This document shows, one piece after another, positions 23,961 to 36,520 of a stretch of DNA of 64,000 nt. The first letter of the stretch is position 1. Every line of letters begins with the position of its first letter. This stretch comes from Serripes groenlandicus. Its lineage: Eukaryota > Mollusca > Bivalvia > Cardiida > Cardiidae. Below the pieces are notes generated by a model, which was not told the origin of the DNA, searched no databases, and worked only from the letters and a program-made list of their open reading frames with translations. The position numbers and the translations under genes were made by a program. Where the stretch lies: NCBI GenBank assembly GCA_031761405.1, contig JASEVX010000013.1, positions 36,566,694-36,630,693 on the forward strand, written 5' to 3'.

Positions 23961-24498
23961 ACTGGACGCCACCCGCCCGTCCGCCCGTACGCCGCAGGTA
24001 AAACTATAATACGATCCGTTTTTGTTTTTCAAAACGGGTGTATAAAAACCGGTATGGCTAGCGATTTGCATGTAAATGAACCTAAGTAAAATAGTAGCGA
24101 TTTGATTGTGGTAAGTACGAAGGTATTGAATTATGAATAGGAGTATGTACCTAAAGGACCCGATCCACACTATAATTACAGATGCAACCGGGCTCGCAGA
24201 CAAACGTTTACTGATAGTATTATATTTATTAAAAGCAGGACTCAAGATAAATTACGTGTTCCCTATCCGAAGATCCTTATATAATCACTTGTGTATGCCA
24301 ATGGTAGCTAGGAGTATCATATAAGAAAGGTTGTGACTTTTAGAACTTTTTATGTAAAAACCTTATGCCGTATTTACTTTACCAAATCGATTCATCTAGA
24401 GTCCCCACAACATTTGGTTTAAATGACAAAAATATGTTTTCTCCTCAATATCGAAACCTATGAAAAGGTTAAACGTGAAAATGATATGACGATATATA

Positions 24499-24686
24499 AC
24501 CCTTACCCACAAACACAAAATATGCAGTGGACGACTTTGTACACAGATTGGCAAAAATACCGAAAACGTCTAACACTAAATATATAAATATTCATTACGA
24601 TCTATTTCTCCGTTTGCCATAATGTTTTCAAAATTCACCTGTTACAGTTGCATTAAAAGGCGTCTACAAGTGGAAAAAGACTAACA
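24499..24686. repeat. Palindromic CTGCAGCAGAC element
   Basis: ATATGCAGTGGACGACTTTG at the left; TTTGCCATAATGTTTTCAAAA and GGCGTCTACAAGTGGAAAAAG at the right. Part of the core is lost. Confidence 0.6.
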
Positions 24687-25825
24687 TAACTTAACATTAA
24701 TAATACTTGTATGTATGTCCTTGGATCTGATTCTTACGCTTAACTTGCTATGCACGTATTTAAACTGTTTTTTGTCTAGCGAACAATATGCACCTGCTAT
24801 CCATAGTTTCAAGCTAAGCAGATCAAAATGTGTTTTTCATATACATGTCCGTTGAACCGTCATTCCTTCCAGAAAAACTTTATATATCCTACACGATTTA
24901 TAGTTTCTAAAAGATAACCATTTCCCACCTACAAGATATCTCTGGCAAACAACATTGAAATCTTTTAGGCTGTTTTATATGTTAATATTATGTTAATGAA
25001 AGTATAATCTGAAGTAAAATTGAAAACATTGTGGAAAATGTGGAAATATTTAAGCCTTTTCCAGTGACAGTCCTCTTGTGCCTTGCTTTTACCAGTGACA
25101 GTGTCATCTACTGATTTACTAAAACCTATGTTGGCTAAGTTAAAACATGCGTGTGAGAGGCGCTATGCGAAAATCAACCGTTAGCCATTTGTGAATCATG
25201 TAGTTTCAGATCAGCCATCACACCCGTGCTGTCTGGTCTAGCTTTGCACTTCTCACAAATAAGACTACGACGGTTTCAAACAGATTCTGTGATGCAGTAA
25301 CATTTTTTATCCTTAAGCATGGAACCGCTGATAGGCGTCTACACGTGTAAAACATACGGTAAGGTTGGGTTTCGTAGAAGTCAGCTTGTTTCAGACTTAG
25401 AGCATCTAACTGATAAACATAATAATTGGTTTGTGATATCTAAGTGTGCGTTTAACTGTGACAAAGTCAACTAATGCTTTATCAATACTTCTTCTTCTAC
25501 TTTTTGATAAACGAATCGTTCTGACTTTGGTTTCGAGTACTGTATGCCTCCTGCATATTAACCTGTCACGGGACTAACATGTTAGTGAATACTAAATAGC
25601 TCTATGTAGACTGATCATCTAACGTCTATAACATACAGTGAAATTAAACCGAGTAATTTCACCTTAAGTAACGTATCCAAAATGATCGGCTCCTAGTGAA
25701 CTATCATGGTTAACTTGAAGCCTAATTGAACTGCCTAACCAGGACTGAGCAGAAATCACCAAATTGACTGCGCAGTTAACAATATGAAACTCAGATAGGT
25801 ATATAGTTCATCTGTACAGACAGCC

Positions 25826-26280
25826 GTGGCACGCAACACACTTTTCGAGTCGAGCATGGAGATCAACCTGTTATATGTACTTATAGTTAACATTTCATCG
25901 GTAACTATAATTCACACACGTACACTTCCCAAGCACTCAGATAAATACCACTCATCTGGACAGGACACCCATGGAAAGCAACACATTTTCGAGTTGCTAA
26001 TGGCGATCAGCGTGCTGAATGAAATTATTGTTAACACTTTCATTGGTGGCTTTGCTCTGCATTAGAACTCTTCCATGTACATGTACTCAGTTGGCAAGCA
26101 ACTGGCGTGCTATATGAACTAATCACTATCATTGATAGCTTTGCTCTGCACTAGTACAATTCCATGTTCTAAGATAGGAATGTAGCGCAACTTGACAGGT
26201 CATCTATTTCACTCAACTCACTCTACGGTTACATGTAGTACATGGAGATCATCTGCATGGTATATGTATACTTGTAGGTA
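25826..26280. repeat. Degenerate ~130-bp tandem repeat
   Basis: GCAACACACTTTTCGAGT, GCAACACATTTTCGAGTTG and GCAAGCAACTGG begin successive units near 25833, 25977 and 26093. Each carries GTTAACA-like text and CTTTGCTCTGCA. The same arrangement occurs at 58120-58440. The overlapping open frame (25826-26065) is probably fortuitous. Confidence 0.6.
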
Positions 26281-26997
26281 AGGCTGTCGCTTAGATATAT
26301 TAATTGGAAACATCGAGAAGCAGATATCAATATTGTATCGTTTGTGGAACATTACCAAAGTGAGAGCCGGATAACAACAACGTTAATATCAACACAACGA
26401 TACTTATCTCGAGTTCAAACGATAAAAACTGTAAGTCGGGAGCAAAATATGAGTTGAATTGCCTTGACCAGTAAATTGTATATATGTGGTATATATATGT
26501 TAACAAATATAATATCAAAAATGGCCACTTCGGTCAAATACATTTGTGAAAAGCATGATACGATATCTTAACAAAATGATGTTCAATGTCAATTTTCGTT
26601 ATCGTTATCGTTTACAACTGTTTTAAAGTACAAACAGTGTCTTTTTCTTAGTTCTTGAAAATCTGTTCATTGTTGCGTGCGTGTAAAAGTAACTGTAACA
26701 GCCTAATCTAGACCTCGTTTCCAGAGCAGCTACATGAATGTCTGTAATTAAATATGTCCTTGCTATTGCTAAAGTTTGCTCTGTCCTTGCAGGTATCAAT
26801 GTCGTATAGTCTGGAAGCTTTATTGTTCACACTATGCCGTACGTACTGTAAATAATTATCTGAAAGTGATTCCTTTTGAGCCTCCACAACATTGGGTTTA
26901 ATTGTGTTAGTTTTTTTATTAGACAAACATTTGTTTTCTTTTCCATACTGAAGTCTCTGGAAAGGCTAAACGTTTGGAAATGATATGGTAATCTATA

Positions 26998-27217
26998 ACC
27001 CTTTCCCACATACGAGACAAAACTGTAGTTGACGACTTTATAAACTTCAGGTCAAAAATAAGGAATATCTCTAAAAATGTAAGTATGAGTATTTAATAGT
27101 GTTGAGAACATTGTGACAATTTGAGAAATCGCTCATTATAAGCAATTCCTCTTTTTGCCAGTATGTTATCAAAAACTCATATGCTTGAGTTGCATCTGCA
27201 GTTACTAAAAGGTTAAG
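26998..27217. repeat. Palindromic CTGCAGCAGAC element
   Basis: CCCTTTCCCACATACGAGAC and AACTGTAGTTGACGACTTTA at the left; AACATTGTGACAATTTGAGAAATCGCTCATTATAAGC-type hairpin at about 27108-27150; CATCTGCAGTTACTAAAAGG at the right. Confidence 0.7.
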
Positions 27218-27299
27218 TTAACTATATATTAATAATTCTGGAAGATGTTCGTATTTTCGACTATTGCGCATATCCCGCTTTACCTGTTTATAAACCGTG

Positions 27300-28677
27300 T
27301 TTGTTTCGCCAACAACAATTAATTAGTTATTATACCAGTATATAGTTATATATTTCCTGTCTTTTTCATTCATCAAACTGATAAAGTACCCATTATGTGG
27401 TAATGCAAATAATATGTTGTTGTTTGACAGGCATCCTATATGCCAGACAGAAAGCAGAACATGAGTTGAACTGAGAAGAATCCTAGAGGGAGACACTCTT
27501 ATGTTCAGTTGTCCTGTCTGGACTACACGCAGATCTATCACCATCCCTGAGAGCGCCATTGATAACTAAGAAAAGACAAATTACTTTTACAACAATTATT
27601 ATTCATCCAAATATACATCATAATAAAAATAATAATCCAGAAAGACAATTGCTCCGAAATATATATCCTATAACGGATCCTAATAATATGCCATTTCAAT
27701 TATAACGACCTTAAGTCTGGCGTTTTGAAAGTCGTGAACCTATTTGTTCAAATATAAAGTAACTTTTGTAAAGTACATACATTTTGCTGAAAATTGCAGG
27801 TTTAAATTCTAAACTCTGTTTTACAGGCTAAAATCATATCACATATGTTACCATGGAGTTTCAACTTCAACACTTTTTATCACAAGAAAATACTATTTCC
27901 CTAACATGGAATGGCGCCGGCAAATTTCTAAAGGGCGCTTGAAATAAACACAAACAATTGGTCCCAAAAGGAATTGGTCCCAAAATGAATATAGCCGTCC
28001 AACAAATTGTCAAACTCATAGCTAGATTTACTCCAAGTTTCACATAAACATACCATGTTAAATTTACGAAAATAGTCTTTGATAGTTGCGCATACATAAT
28101 ATGTACATAATATGTATGCAAATCTTCATTTTCCATGTAAATGTAAGTATATTCATAATGAAATGTTCAATTAACTGTTCAATTAACTGAGAAGTCTGAT
28201 AACTGAGAAGTCTGTTTACTGTCTAAGTATCGGCCCTCATCCTATCTGTCACTACTGTCCTCACCTGTATATCTGCCAATGAAAACAACTGCCACGTATG
28301 TATTGTTCACATGACTGTCCAATTGATAACTCCCGTTTATACTGGTTGACTGCTTTGCACGTTGTGACGTCTGCTCACTATGTCGTATGTTTCTCGTGCC
28401 AATTTATACAAGAATTCGAAGATCGTCAATGCGGTATATCTTGTTGTCAATAAAACAGTTTATCAAACCTAATTGGTGCATATTATCCTTTATTCATAGC
28501 CTCGATCATCGTTTTTCCGAGGACATGCCTGTGTTTGTTGATCCTTATAGTTTAGTCTATGAGCTTCTTCACTCCAGATAGTATGGGAACTATGCACAAG
28601 GCTTAAAAGCACGCACTTTCTTCTCACATGGGTCACAATTTTCATTTTGCCTTCTACTTATACCATTAATTAGCTAA
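27300..28677. other. No recognisable feature
   Basis: AT-rich. Open frames here (for example 27867-28136, minus) show no recognisable motif, signal or conserved copy. Confidence 0.4.
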
Positions 28678-28893
28678 TTACTCCTTCTTTAAGCGTCCCT
28701 CAAACTTGTCCATTTGCTCTTTTAATGAATGTATCTCTGACTTAAGCTCATTGTTTGACTTTTTAAGACCTTCATTTTCAATCTTTAACTCATGCAATGT
28801 ATCATTGTAGAGTCGATTTTGTTGTTCATCTTTGACAAGTCCCGAATAACACATTGAATTTGGTCGGCAAGTTCCTGCTTCATTGTTATTAAG
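28678..28893 (-). CDS. Short open frame encoding a coiled coil, possible terminal exon
   Basis: The minus strand reads AGTCRPNSMCYSGLVKDEQQ, then HELKIENEGLKKSNNELKSE and IHSLKEQMDKFEGRLKKE before TAA at 28680-28678. Leucines and isoleucines fall at heptad spacing among charged residues, typical of a coiled coil. There is no upstream ATG except the internal Met near the start. Pyrimidine-rich text TTTTCTTTCTTAATAACAATGAAG precedes it, so it could be a last exon. I do not recognise the protein. It could also be a remnant of a repeat. Confidence 0.35.
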   Translation of the reverse strand, partial: LNNNEAGTCRPNSMCYSGLVKDEQQNRLYNDTLHELKIENEGLKKSNNELKSEIHSLKEQMDKFEGRLKKE

Positions 28894-28945
28894 AAAGAAA
28901 ACATTGCATCTTATGTATTCAAAGATTTAGTATCTGACCTGGTTT

Positions 28946-29335
28946 GCTTAAAACAAACGTGAAATGCAGATCGATTGCTGTCCACGATAGTTCTTGTACT
29001 CTCAACTTAAAAGTTAAGACAATCTTGCATATAATAACCTTCTAGGACTTAACTGATTGTATTGACCATTGATTCAACATAATACACATGCTCGAGACGT
29101 ATCACTGTTTCCATGTAAACAAACATGAAATGTAAATTGATTGCTATCCCCGAACGCTCTTGTACTCTCTACTAAAACGCGAAAAAAAAAATCTTGAATA
29201 TAATAGCCTTTTATGACTTGACTGGTTGTCTTGACCGTTGAGTCCGCATATTAAACACGCTCGATACGGATTTCTGTTTCAATGTAAACAAACATAAATT
29301 TCCATTGATTGCTGTCCACGAATGTTCTTGTGCTC
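28946..29335. repeat. ~167-bp tandem repeat, about 2.5 units
   Basis: AAACAAACRTGAAAT begins units at 28951, 29117 and 29286, each followed by GATTGCTGTCCACGA and GTTCTTGTACTCTC. A single copy of the same unit lies at about 61300-61370 beside the intact B-box gene. Confidence 0.85.
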
Positions 29336-29339
29336 TATG

Positions 29340-29514
29340 ACTTATCTTTTTCACACTTGTAGCCGGGTCCGTTGCAGACTTTTGAAAACATTTGAAGATT
29401 AAATATTACATTAAAAAACATTCGGAGGAAAAGAAGAAATTGCTTGTTCTGAGCAATTTCTGCTATGATGGCAACAATGTTTCCGAAATTCATGTACTAT
29501 AGAGTCGGTCCCTG
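29340..29514. repeat. Palindromic CTGCAGCAGAC element
   Basis: CCGTTGCAGACTTTTGAAAACATTTG, then AAGAAATTGCTTGTTCTGAGCAATTTC, then GGCAACAATGTTTCCG. The element at 61430-61632 is its positional counterpart in the duplicated block. Confidence 0.7.
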
Positions 29515-30023
29515 ATTAAATCAAAGCACTCAAAGTGCTGCCAGCAAGAGGCTAACTGCAGATCACGGAATACAAAAAATTACCGATCAAATTTGTTTAT
29601 CACATAAACTTCACAAGAATACCTTGTTTTGTCCGTTAATTGAATAATATTTGAGTTAAATGCACTATATTCTATACACAGAATTGGGGTCTATCGCAAA
29701 AACTTTGATTTGACTGGCAGTTTTTCACAGAGGTTGTTGCATAGTTTACACACTTAGGGGTCAGTCTAGCATGGCTTTTTACAGTCACAGCTGCCTAAAA
29801 CAACTGAACATGTTATTTTTCCATAACATAGGTAAACAAATACATGTCGTGCTTTTTATTCTTTAACAATTTTCAATACGTGTGAATATCCAATAAGCAG
29901 GTTGTTGATCCGAAGGTACTTATAGATCTGTTGGTGGTACCATTTATATCGATATTTATTCCGACCTAGCAATTTTGCACCAATATGCTAATGAAATTTG
30001 AAATGATAACCTTAAGGGCCGTT

Positions 30024-30690
30024 TTGTGTATGTGTACAACATTAAATGAAGGAACAACTGTATAGCTTAGTAGAATATTTAATACTACAAAGATTAACAT
30101 GAAATGCATGTTATGTAGAAATATGATACACTCAAGTGCGTGGCTTTGAGTGGATACACTTTCATTCATGATTTCATTTGTTGAGACAATATACACAACA
30201 CTCTCGCTCTTAAAATGTTAAGTCATCAATTAAAAATCTATTTTGAAATCGCAATCATAATACACATATTCCTTTAATTTGTTCCGATTGGGAATGCATT
30301 AGTCATTAAGTTACAATGTCCACGATAACCATAATTAACATAATCATTATCATTTATAGCGGTACACAATCCCAATCTCGCCGCCAATTTGTTGTGTATG
30401 TGTACAACATTAAATGAAGGAACAACCATATAGCTTAGCATAATATTTAATACTACAAAGATTAACATGAAAAAAACGGATTATATAGAAATATGATACA
30501 CTAGCTAAGAGGCTTGGCTTTAAGTGGATACACTTTCATTCATGAGTTAATGAGTTAAGACAATATACACAGCACTCTCCCCTTTCAAATGTAAAGTCAT
30601 CAATTCAAATTCAATTTTGAAATCGCGATCATAATTACACCTGCGGAGAGTGTGCACATACTGCTTTAATTTGTTCAGTTTGTGAATGAC
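30024..30690. repeat. 368-bp tandem duplication
   Basis: TTGTGTATGTGTACAACATTAAATGAAGGAACAAC starts at 30024 and 30392. Shared text continues through GTGGATACACTTTCATTCATGA and TTTTGAAATCGC. Copies are diverged by substitutions and small indels. Confidence 0.9.
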
Positions 30691-31107
30691 ACATGAACAT
30701 AGAATGCACATACTGCTTTAATTTGTCTATGCATGTTACGCGTGATCAAGATATGTTGACAGCGTATAAATATATTTTATTTGTTTATCATGTTATTCGT
30801 ATATTTTAACATAACATTCGAAAGGACCGACATGGGTATTAGCCAAGACATGAACGCGAGATGATGTTCAAAAACGGAGAGCTGATATAGCAAGACAAAT
30901 GTGAAGTAATTCAATGCCGATATTGTAAAACACTAGTCTATATTTCAGTCTCAAAATGATGAATGTCTTCGGATTTCGCCAACTATAGCAATTGGCTCTA
31001 ACGAGCTCCTTGCTAAAACTAGATACATTATATATCATAAAGAAGTAGATTAAGCCATTACCCAACACAAACACCTCATAAAAACGTGGAGGCAAAGGGA
31101 AATACTA

Positions 31108-31324
31108 TTAACCCTTCCAACATACAGACGCTTCTACAGCAGACGACATGTTTTAACATTGTGGCGAAATAAGAAATGAATAACAATAAGTAATTTTTCC
31201 ATTTGCCATCATTTTACATCTTCATACAATAAGTGTTCTTTCATTTACCCAGATACTCCACACTTCTGTTAACATGCTTTTAAAGTCGTCTGCTGCAAAT
31301 TTGTTGTATACGGATAAAGTTAAT
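31108..31324. repeat. Palindromic CTGCAGCAGAC element downstream of B-box pseudogene
   Basis: TTAACCCTTCCAACATACAGACGC and CTACAGCAGACGACAT at the left, AAGTCGTCTGCTGCAAATTTG and GGATAAAGTTAA at the right. It shares AATAAGTGTTCTTTCATTTAC with the element at 61776-61894, so it predates the gene duplication. Confidence 0.75.
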
Positions 31325-31363
31325 TTGTGATAACTATGATAAACGAACGTTCGTGTATTCTAT

Positions 31364-33073
31364 CTACTTCATAGAAAATGCCAAAAGGGATTCTGATTTA
31401 TACCATTGTCCGACAACCAGAGTGTTATCACTGATTCTATAATCTAAGCAACGCGGCTGGTTCACGCCGCTATCGCCGGTAAGAAGAAGCATGTCTCGAA
31501 TACCGCCACTCTTCACCAGGTGTATATTATTGGTAGCTTCCCCACACGCTATGAAGTTGTCAGTCGAGTCAAACAACATACCACGATCCCCGCCAAGGTG
31601 ACTATCAGTATACGTATACAGTGTATTACCAGTGTTATCTATACACAATACACCATGTCCAAATGTACTAACTAAGATTCTGTCCGCGGAACGGTTCACG
31701 GCCAAGTAATTAGGATATCCCCGGCCAACTTTAAAGGTTTTCAAGGTCACACCATCCATCGTCAGCATCTTTACCACTCCTCCCTGTCCCTTGTTATCAT
31801 GATAACTGACATAAAGTTTATCGTGTTTACAGTCAATTCCCCAACATATCATTCCTACAGGAATACATTTACACTTCTTAACTTTTTCAGAAACATTTCA
31901 GACCTGGAGACTCTTTGAGTATGGTTCAGTCACGATGATCTCGGTCTTTGACACAACTACGACATCGAAGACATGGGATCCAAGTTTCAATTCACCCTTC
32001 AATTTAAAGTCATTTGTCAACGACTTGACGGAGTTATTGTCGTAATCACAAATGACTAGTTCACCGTCTGGCAAAAATGCACACCCTGTGACAACATTGG
32101 TTCCTGTGTCAATTGCTTTCATTTTTGTCGTAGAGGATATATCCGGGAAGCAAAGTAGATTTTCTCGTATGTTGAGGGTATCATGTTTACTGATCTGTTT
32201 CTCATTGACTTTCAGTTTGCCCATTGAAGTTATTTCTGACATTAAGGTCTCGAGCTTTTCAGACTTCTTGAAATCTAACCTAATCGACTGTCTTTGTTTC
32301 AGAAGGTCCTCTTTCATTTCGGTACTGTCTTCAATGTTTACTTTCTCTTTCATCATGAGAACAAATGTCGCATCTTCAATAGCTTGACCGAGGGTTTAAA
32401 ACGTGTTAACGATTTGTTGCATCTGTTTGGCGACCTCAACTACTGCTTTGATATCCCCTTCAATTTCAGCAAGATACTGATTTTGTTTACTTACTGTCTC
32501 GTCCTTCATATTCTTTGCAAGCTTTTCGGCCCAATCGACGATTTGATGTTTGATTTTCATTACTTCTTCAATACAATTTCTAGAGCAATCCTGTATCACT
32601 TCCTTATCTTTTTCTCTCGAATCTTTAATTTCTTTTAACTCGGATGTTAAAGTTTTGGCAATCCCAGTGCATTGAAACACGTCGTTCTTTCTCGTTGCTT
32701 CTTTCGAGATTTGCTTAATGGTCTCCGTGTTACATTTTCTGTGTTTCGCTGATTTACACACACTGCATATGGGTACGCTATCGTTGACGCAGAACAGGGT
32801 AAGAGTATCTGTACGGTGGACGTCACAGGTCATAATTGACGAAATCAGTGCCTTCTGTTTAATTGACAGTCTCTCTGAATCTTCAAGTTGTTTAAGCATA
32901 TGATCACGTAATGCTTTAGAACTGCGATGGACTGCTTCACATGTATCACACAGATATTCTGAACACACTTGACAGTAGGTTCCAGCCTGTGTGTTGATAC
33001 CCCTTAATGAACAAGGGTCGCACATCTCAGTTGGATCTTCCTCTGACATGTTTGTTTGATTTGCTTCGGCCAT
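31364..33073 (-). pseudogene. B-box/coiled-coil/beta-propeller protein (RING-less TRIM-like), pseudogene with two in-frame stops
   Basis: A full-length paralogue of the intact gene at 61924-63633: two B-boxes (CDPCSLRGIN..., CDVHRTDTLTLFC...), coiled coil, and the C-terminal propeller ending SLLAFSMK. The reading frame is continuous over about 570 codons without a frameshift. A TAA (32398-32396) stands where the intact copy has Glu after KSF, and a TGA (31900-31898) where it has Leu after LQF. The first ATG of the intact copy is lost through a one-base difference (TTGAAGAAAATGG against TTGAATGAAAATGG), leaving the ATG at 33073. The splice-acceptor-like CAG just upstream of the intact gene reads CTG here. 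A truncated product of about 225 residues, with B-boxes and part of the coiled coil, could still be made. Confidence 0.85.
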
Positions 33074-33125
33074 TTTCTTCAACCAGCCGTGAAATAAGGA
33101 TCATTGATGGTTATTACGGCGAAAG

Positions 33126-33500
33126 AGAAATTATAAAGTGTCCGTTTAGAATAAAAAATATTTTTTTATTCTTGGTATTGTGTCACGGACTGTATTGTTC
33201 AACATGCCGAGAAATAAAAAGGATAACATGTTATTAGGTCGATTTTAAAAAAGCAGTCAAACATAGAAGTACACAAACACATAAATCAAAATGCGTTGGT
33301 TGAAAAACTAAGACCTTTGTCAAATTATAAAGTGTCGGTTTAGAATAAAAAACAACATATTTTTGTTTATTCTTGGTATTGTGTTTTCTTCAACATGCCG
33401 AGAAATAAAAAGGATAACATGTTATAAGGTCGATTTCAAAAAGCAGTCAAACATGGAAGTACACAAATCAAAATGCGTTGGTTGAGAACCTAATACCTTT
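33126..33500. repeat. 194-bp tandem duplication upstream of the B-box pseudogene
   Basis: TTATAAAGTGTCCGTTTAGAATAAAAAA at 33131 and TTATAAAGTGTCGGTTTAG at 33325, both followed by TTCTTGGTATTGTGT, CATGCCGAGAAATAAAAAGG and AAATGCGTTGGTTGA. Confidence 0.9.
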
Positions 33501-33825
33501 GTCATGTGTAGCTTTGCCTTTCTTTAGGCACTGCGTCACGATCAATATCGATGTTAATTACTACAAGGAAGTATACAATAAAACTGTTTTGAATATTATA
33601 TACAATGATAAGACATAGTGTTAAATCTAGATCGACACTCTTCGTATTCAATAATGACTCCACTGCGCACAGTCCATATTGTTCACAAATAATAACATTC
33701 ATTAAAAGTGTGTATATTGAGAAGCGTATTATCAACTCTGTATTACTTGACAATAATAACCTCACCGGATCCGAACCTTTGGAAAAATCTATTTATTAAT
33801 ATAATGGCGTACACGCGTTTTCAAC

Positions 33826-35060
33826 AATAAACAAGAGGGCCATGAGGCACTGGAATCGCTCATCTGAGAATGGGATTTTTAAGACTTTTAAATCAAGAAA
33901 AACTTTCTGACAAAATTTCAAGCTGCTCAAGATTTTTATACAATATGGCCTAGTGACCTAGCTTTTGACCTGACCAAACCCATATTTGATTTGGCCTAGA
34001 TATCTCCAAGGCAAATATTCTGACAAAGATTCAAAATCACCCATAATTGAACTTGGCCTAGATATCAGGCTTTCTAACAAAGTTTCAACACAGGCTCAAG
34101 TTTAAAATGCAGCTTTTAGAGTGTTAACAAGATTTTCCTTAAATTAAGCCTAGTAACCTAGTGTTTGACCAAACATTACCTATATTCGATCTTGACCTAG
34201 AAATCCCTAAGACAAACATTCTAACACAGTTTTAACATGCTCAAGCCAAAAATGTGGCTTCAAGAGGTTAACAAGATTTTCCTTTAATTTGACCTAGTTT
34301 TTAACTGGACATAACCCAGTTTCGGACTTGGCCTAGATACCACTGAGACAAACATTCTGACAAAGTTTCAACATGCTCAAGCCAAAAATATTGCTTCAAG
34401 AGTGTTAACAAGATTTTTCTAAGATTTGAATTACTGACCTAGTTTGAACTGGATGTGACCCAGTTTCGAACTTGGCCTAGAAATCACTAAGACAAACATT
34501 TTGACAAAGTTTCAACGTGCTCAAGCCAAAAATGTGGCTTCCAGAATGTTAACAAGATTGTTCTTAAATTTGACCTAGTGACCTAGTTTTTAACTGGACG
34601 TAACCCAGTTTCAAACTTGGCCTAGATATCACTAAGACAAACATTCTGACAAAGTTTCAACATGCTAAAGAGTGTTAACAAGATTTTACTTAGTGACCTA
34701 GTTTTTAACTGGATGTGACCCAGTGGCAAAAACTATTTATGTTACTAGAGGGAACAAAGGGTTATAATTTGTTCAGGCGGTAACAAACCCAAAAATGTGG
34801 CTTCAAGAGTGTTAACAAGATTTTCTTTAAATTTTGCCTAGTGACCTAGTTTTTTACCTCACATAACCCAGTTTCGAACTTGGCCTAGAGTGGATATATA
34901 TGTTCTGATAAACTTTCATAAAGATTGGATGCAAGATGTTGCCTCTAGATTGTTAACAGGCAAATGTTGACGACGGACGACGGACGACTGACGACGGACG
35001 ACGGACAAAAGGCGATCACAATAACTCACCTTGAGCACTACGTGCTCTGGTGAGCTAAAA
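33826..35060 (+). mobile_element. Hairpin-ended tandem-repeat element (1.2 kb)
   Basis: It starts ACAAGAGGGCCATGAGGCACTG...CGCTCA and ends CTCACCTTGAGCACTACGTGCTCTGGTGAGCTAAAAAA, where CTCACC..GAGCAC pairs with GTGCTC..GGTGAG in a long hairpin. Body units with AACTTGGCCTAGATATCAC...AAAGTTTCAACATGCTC and GAGTGTTAACAAGATTTT repeat at about 145 bp (for example 34328, 34472, 34618). A GACGACGGACGACGGAC tract precedes the terminal hairpin. Confidence 0.8.
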
Positions 35061-36280
35061 AATGACCTTAGTCCAATGGTTTTGGAGGAGATTTTGTTTA
35101 AAGCTAACCGTTAATTTTATCCCTATCCTGATGCAGCATGGCAGCTATCGTTTCAAAACAATTAATATGGCTTAAACAGATTACAGATGTATCTTGAAAT
35201 CAGACGAAAACTTGAATAAAAAAGAAACTTTTCGAGTTTCATCCTTTTGCAGATTTTCTGACTCCTTCTGGCTGCCATGTTTTTCAACCACTCAATACGG
35301 CTTAAGCACATCGCGTAAAGTTCACTCAAGAACATTTGTAATAAATAATCTTGGAATCTGACAAACAGATTCAGAGAATATTTACAGTTTAGGCATTTTA
35401 AACCCTTCCTGCTGTCGCAGTAACAAACGTTGTGTTTATAATTTATATCTTCGAGTCAATTTGAAAGAGGACCACCACCTTCCTGTGAAGTTTTGATGAA
35501 ATTTGCCCAGTGGATTAGGATGATATGTCATTTGAAGCTAAACGTTCAATTTACCCTTTTCCGGTGCCGCCTGGTAACTATGTCTTTCATCCAATCAATA
35601 TGGCTTAAAGAATTATGAAGAGGGTCGCAGAGGGAACAAATAAGACAAGCACTTTCATAAGAATAGAGTTGTAAAAGGTTATAATTTTGCCCTTTTCTGA
35701 TGCCGCCTATCTGATCTTGTTTCAATCAATTAATACGACTTGAACAATTTTCGTAAAAAGTCTCGGAAGGAACATTTCTCCTAAATGACCTTGTAATCGG
35801 ACACGAATTTTTAAATATCTGGCATTTTACTCCCTTTCTCAAATACCGCACAAAAAAGAGTTCTACACATATCTTTGACAATAATTAAGAAAAGGCCCGC
35901 CAAAAGAACAGTCCTTTTTCTTTTTCCAGTTGATACTTATGAAATGTTATTTGAAGCTAAACGTTCAATTTCCCATATTAGGATGCCACCTGGTTACTAC
36001 GGCATTCAACTAATCAATAATATTTAAACATGTAGAGGGTCACAGAACGAATAGTTCTGCTAATCTTGAAATCAGACACACACTTTCATAAGAATGTAGT
36101 TTTAACATGTTGTTATTTTGCCCCTTTTTTTATGCCGCCGGTTTGCCGTGTTTAACAACCAATCAATATGATTATATGTGTTAAGAGTTATCCAATGATT
36201 ACATTATACCACGTTAAATTGGTATCAGACAAGCTAATTATTTTTAAAAATTTGGCAAATTTCAATTTTCTGATGCCACA
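35061..36280. repeat. Decayed ~143-bp tandem repeat
   Basis: CCTGATGCAGCATGGCAGC..., CGGTGCCGCCTGGTAAC, CTGATGCCGCCTATC, GGATGCCACCTGGTTAC and TATGCCGCCGGTTTGCC recur near 35145, 35563, 35699, 35988 and 36132. Each is followed by an AACCAATCAATATGGCTT-like word. Intervals are near-multiples of 143. Single relatives sit in copies A and B and at 53340-53400. Confidence 0.6.
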
Positions 36281-36520
36281 GCAAGTTCTCCGTAGAAAAT
36301 GAATATACCGCGCAATTTCTTCATTGGCCACAATATTTCCAAAATTCGTCAACAGAGACGTCACAAAGGGTCTGCATATGTGTAAGGGTTGATATCTCAG
36401 GTTGATTTTTCTGAATATTTCAGAATAGCATAGAAATCATTGTGGCAAAAGGACATATTGCTCTTTATGTTTTCAAGAGTCTTTTGCTGCAGACTCATCT
36501 GCAAGTGGCAAAAACTATTT
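36281..36520. repeat. Two truncated palindromic CTGCAGCAGAC elements
   Basis: GCGCAATTTCTTCATTGGCCACAATATTTCC with GTCTGCATATGTGTAAGGG (36310-36395), and CATTGTGGCAAAAGGACATATTGCTC...TGCTGCAGACTCATCTGCAAGTGG (36438-36510). Confidence 0.6.

Larger units (their letters stand above)
23020..27300 (+). repeat. Segmental-duplication module S2
   Basis: It shares ordered blocks with S1 (23030-24500 and 24900-25830) and with the module at 57740-59600 (25380-27260). Clear matches include GGCACGCAACACACTTTTCG (25828 and 58121) and ACCTGTTATATGTACTTATAG. It includes a 161-bp tandem array not seen in S1. No conserved coding frame. Confidence 0.75.

Noticed and set aside
27867..28136. Possible membrane protein on the minus strand
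   Set aside because: No recognisable domain, composition or conserved copy supports it.
32052..32638. Overlapping plus-strand frames of 111 and 114 codons
   Set aside because: Antisense shadows of the B-box pseudogene.
33826..35060. Classical Helitron (hairpin plus CTRR end)
   Set aside because: The GAGCAC hairpin and CTAA/CTGA are suggestive, but the next base is A rather than T and no TC start is seen, so I kept a neutral name.
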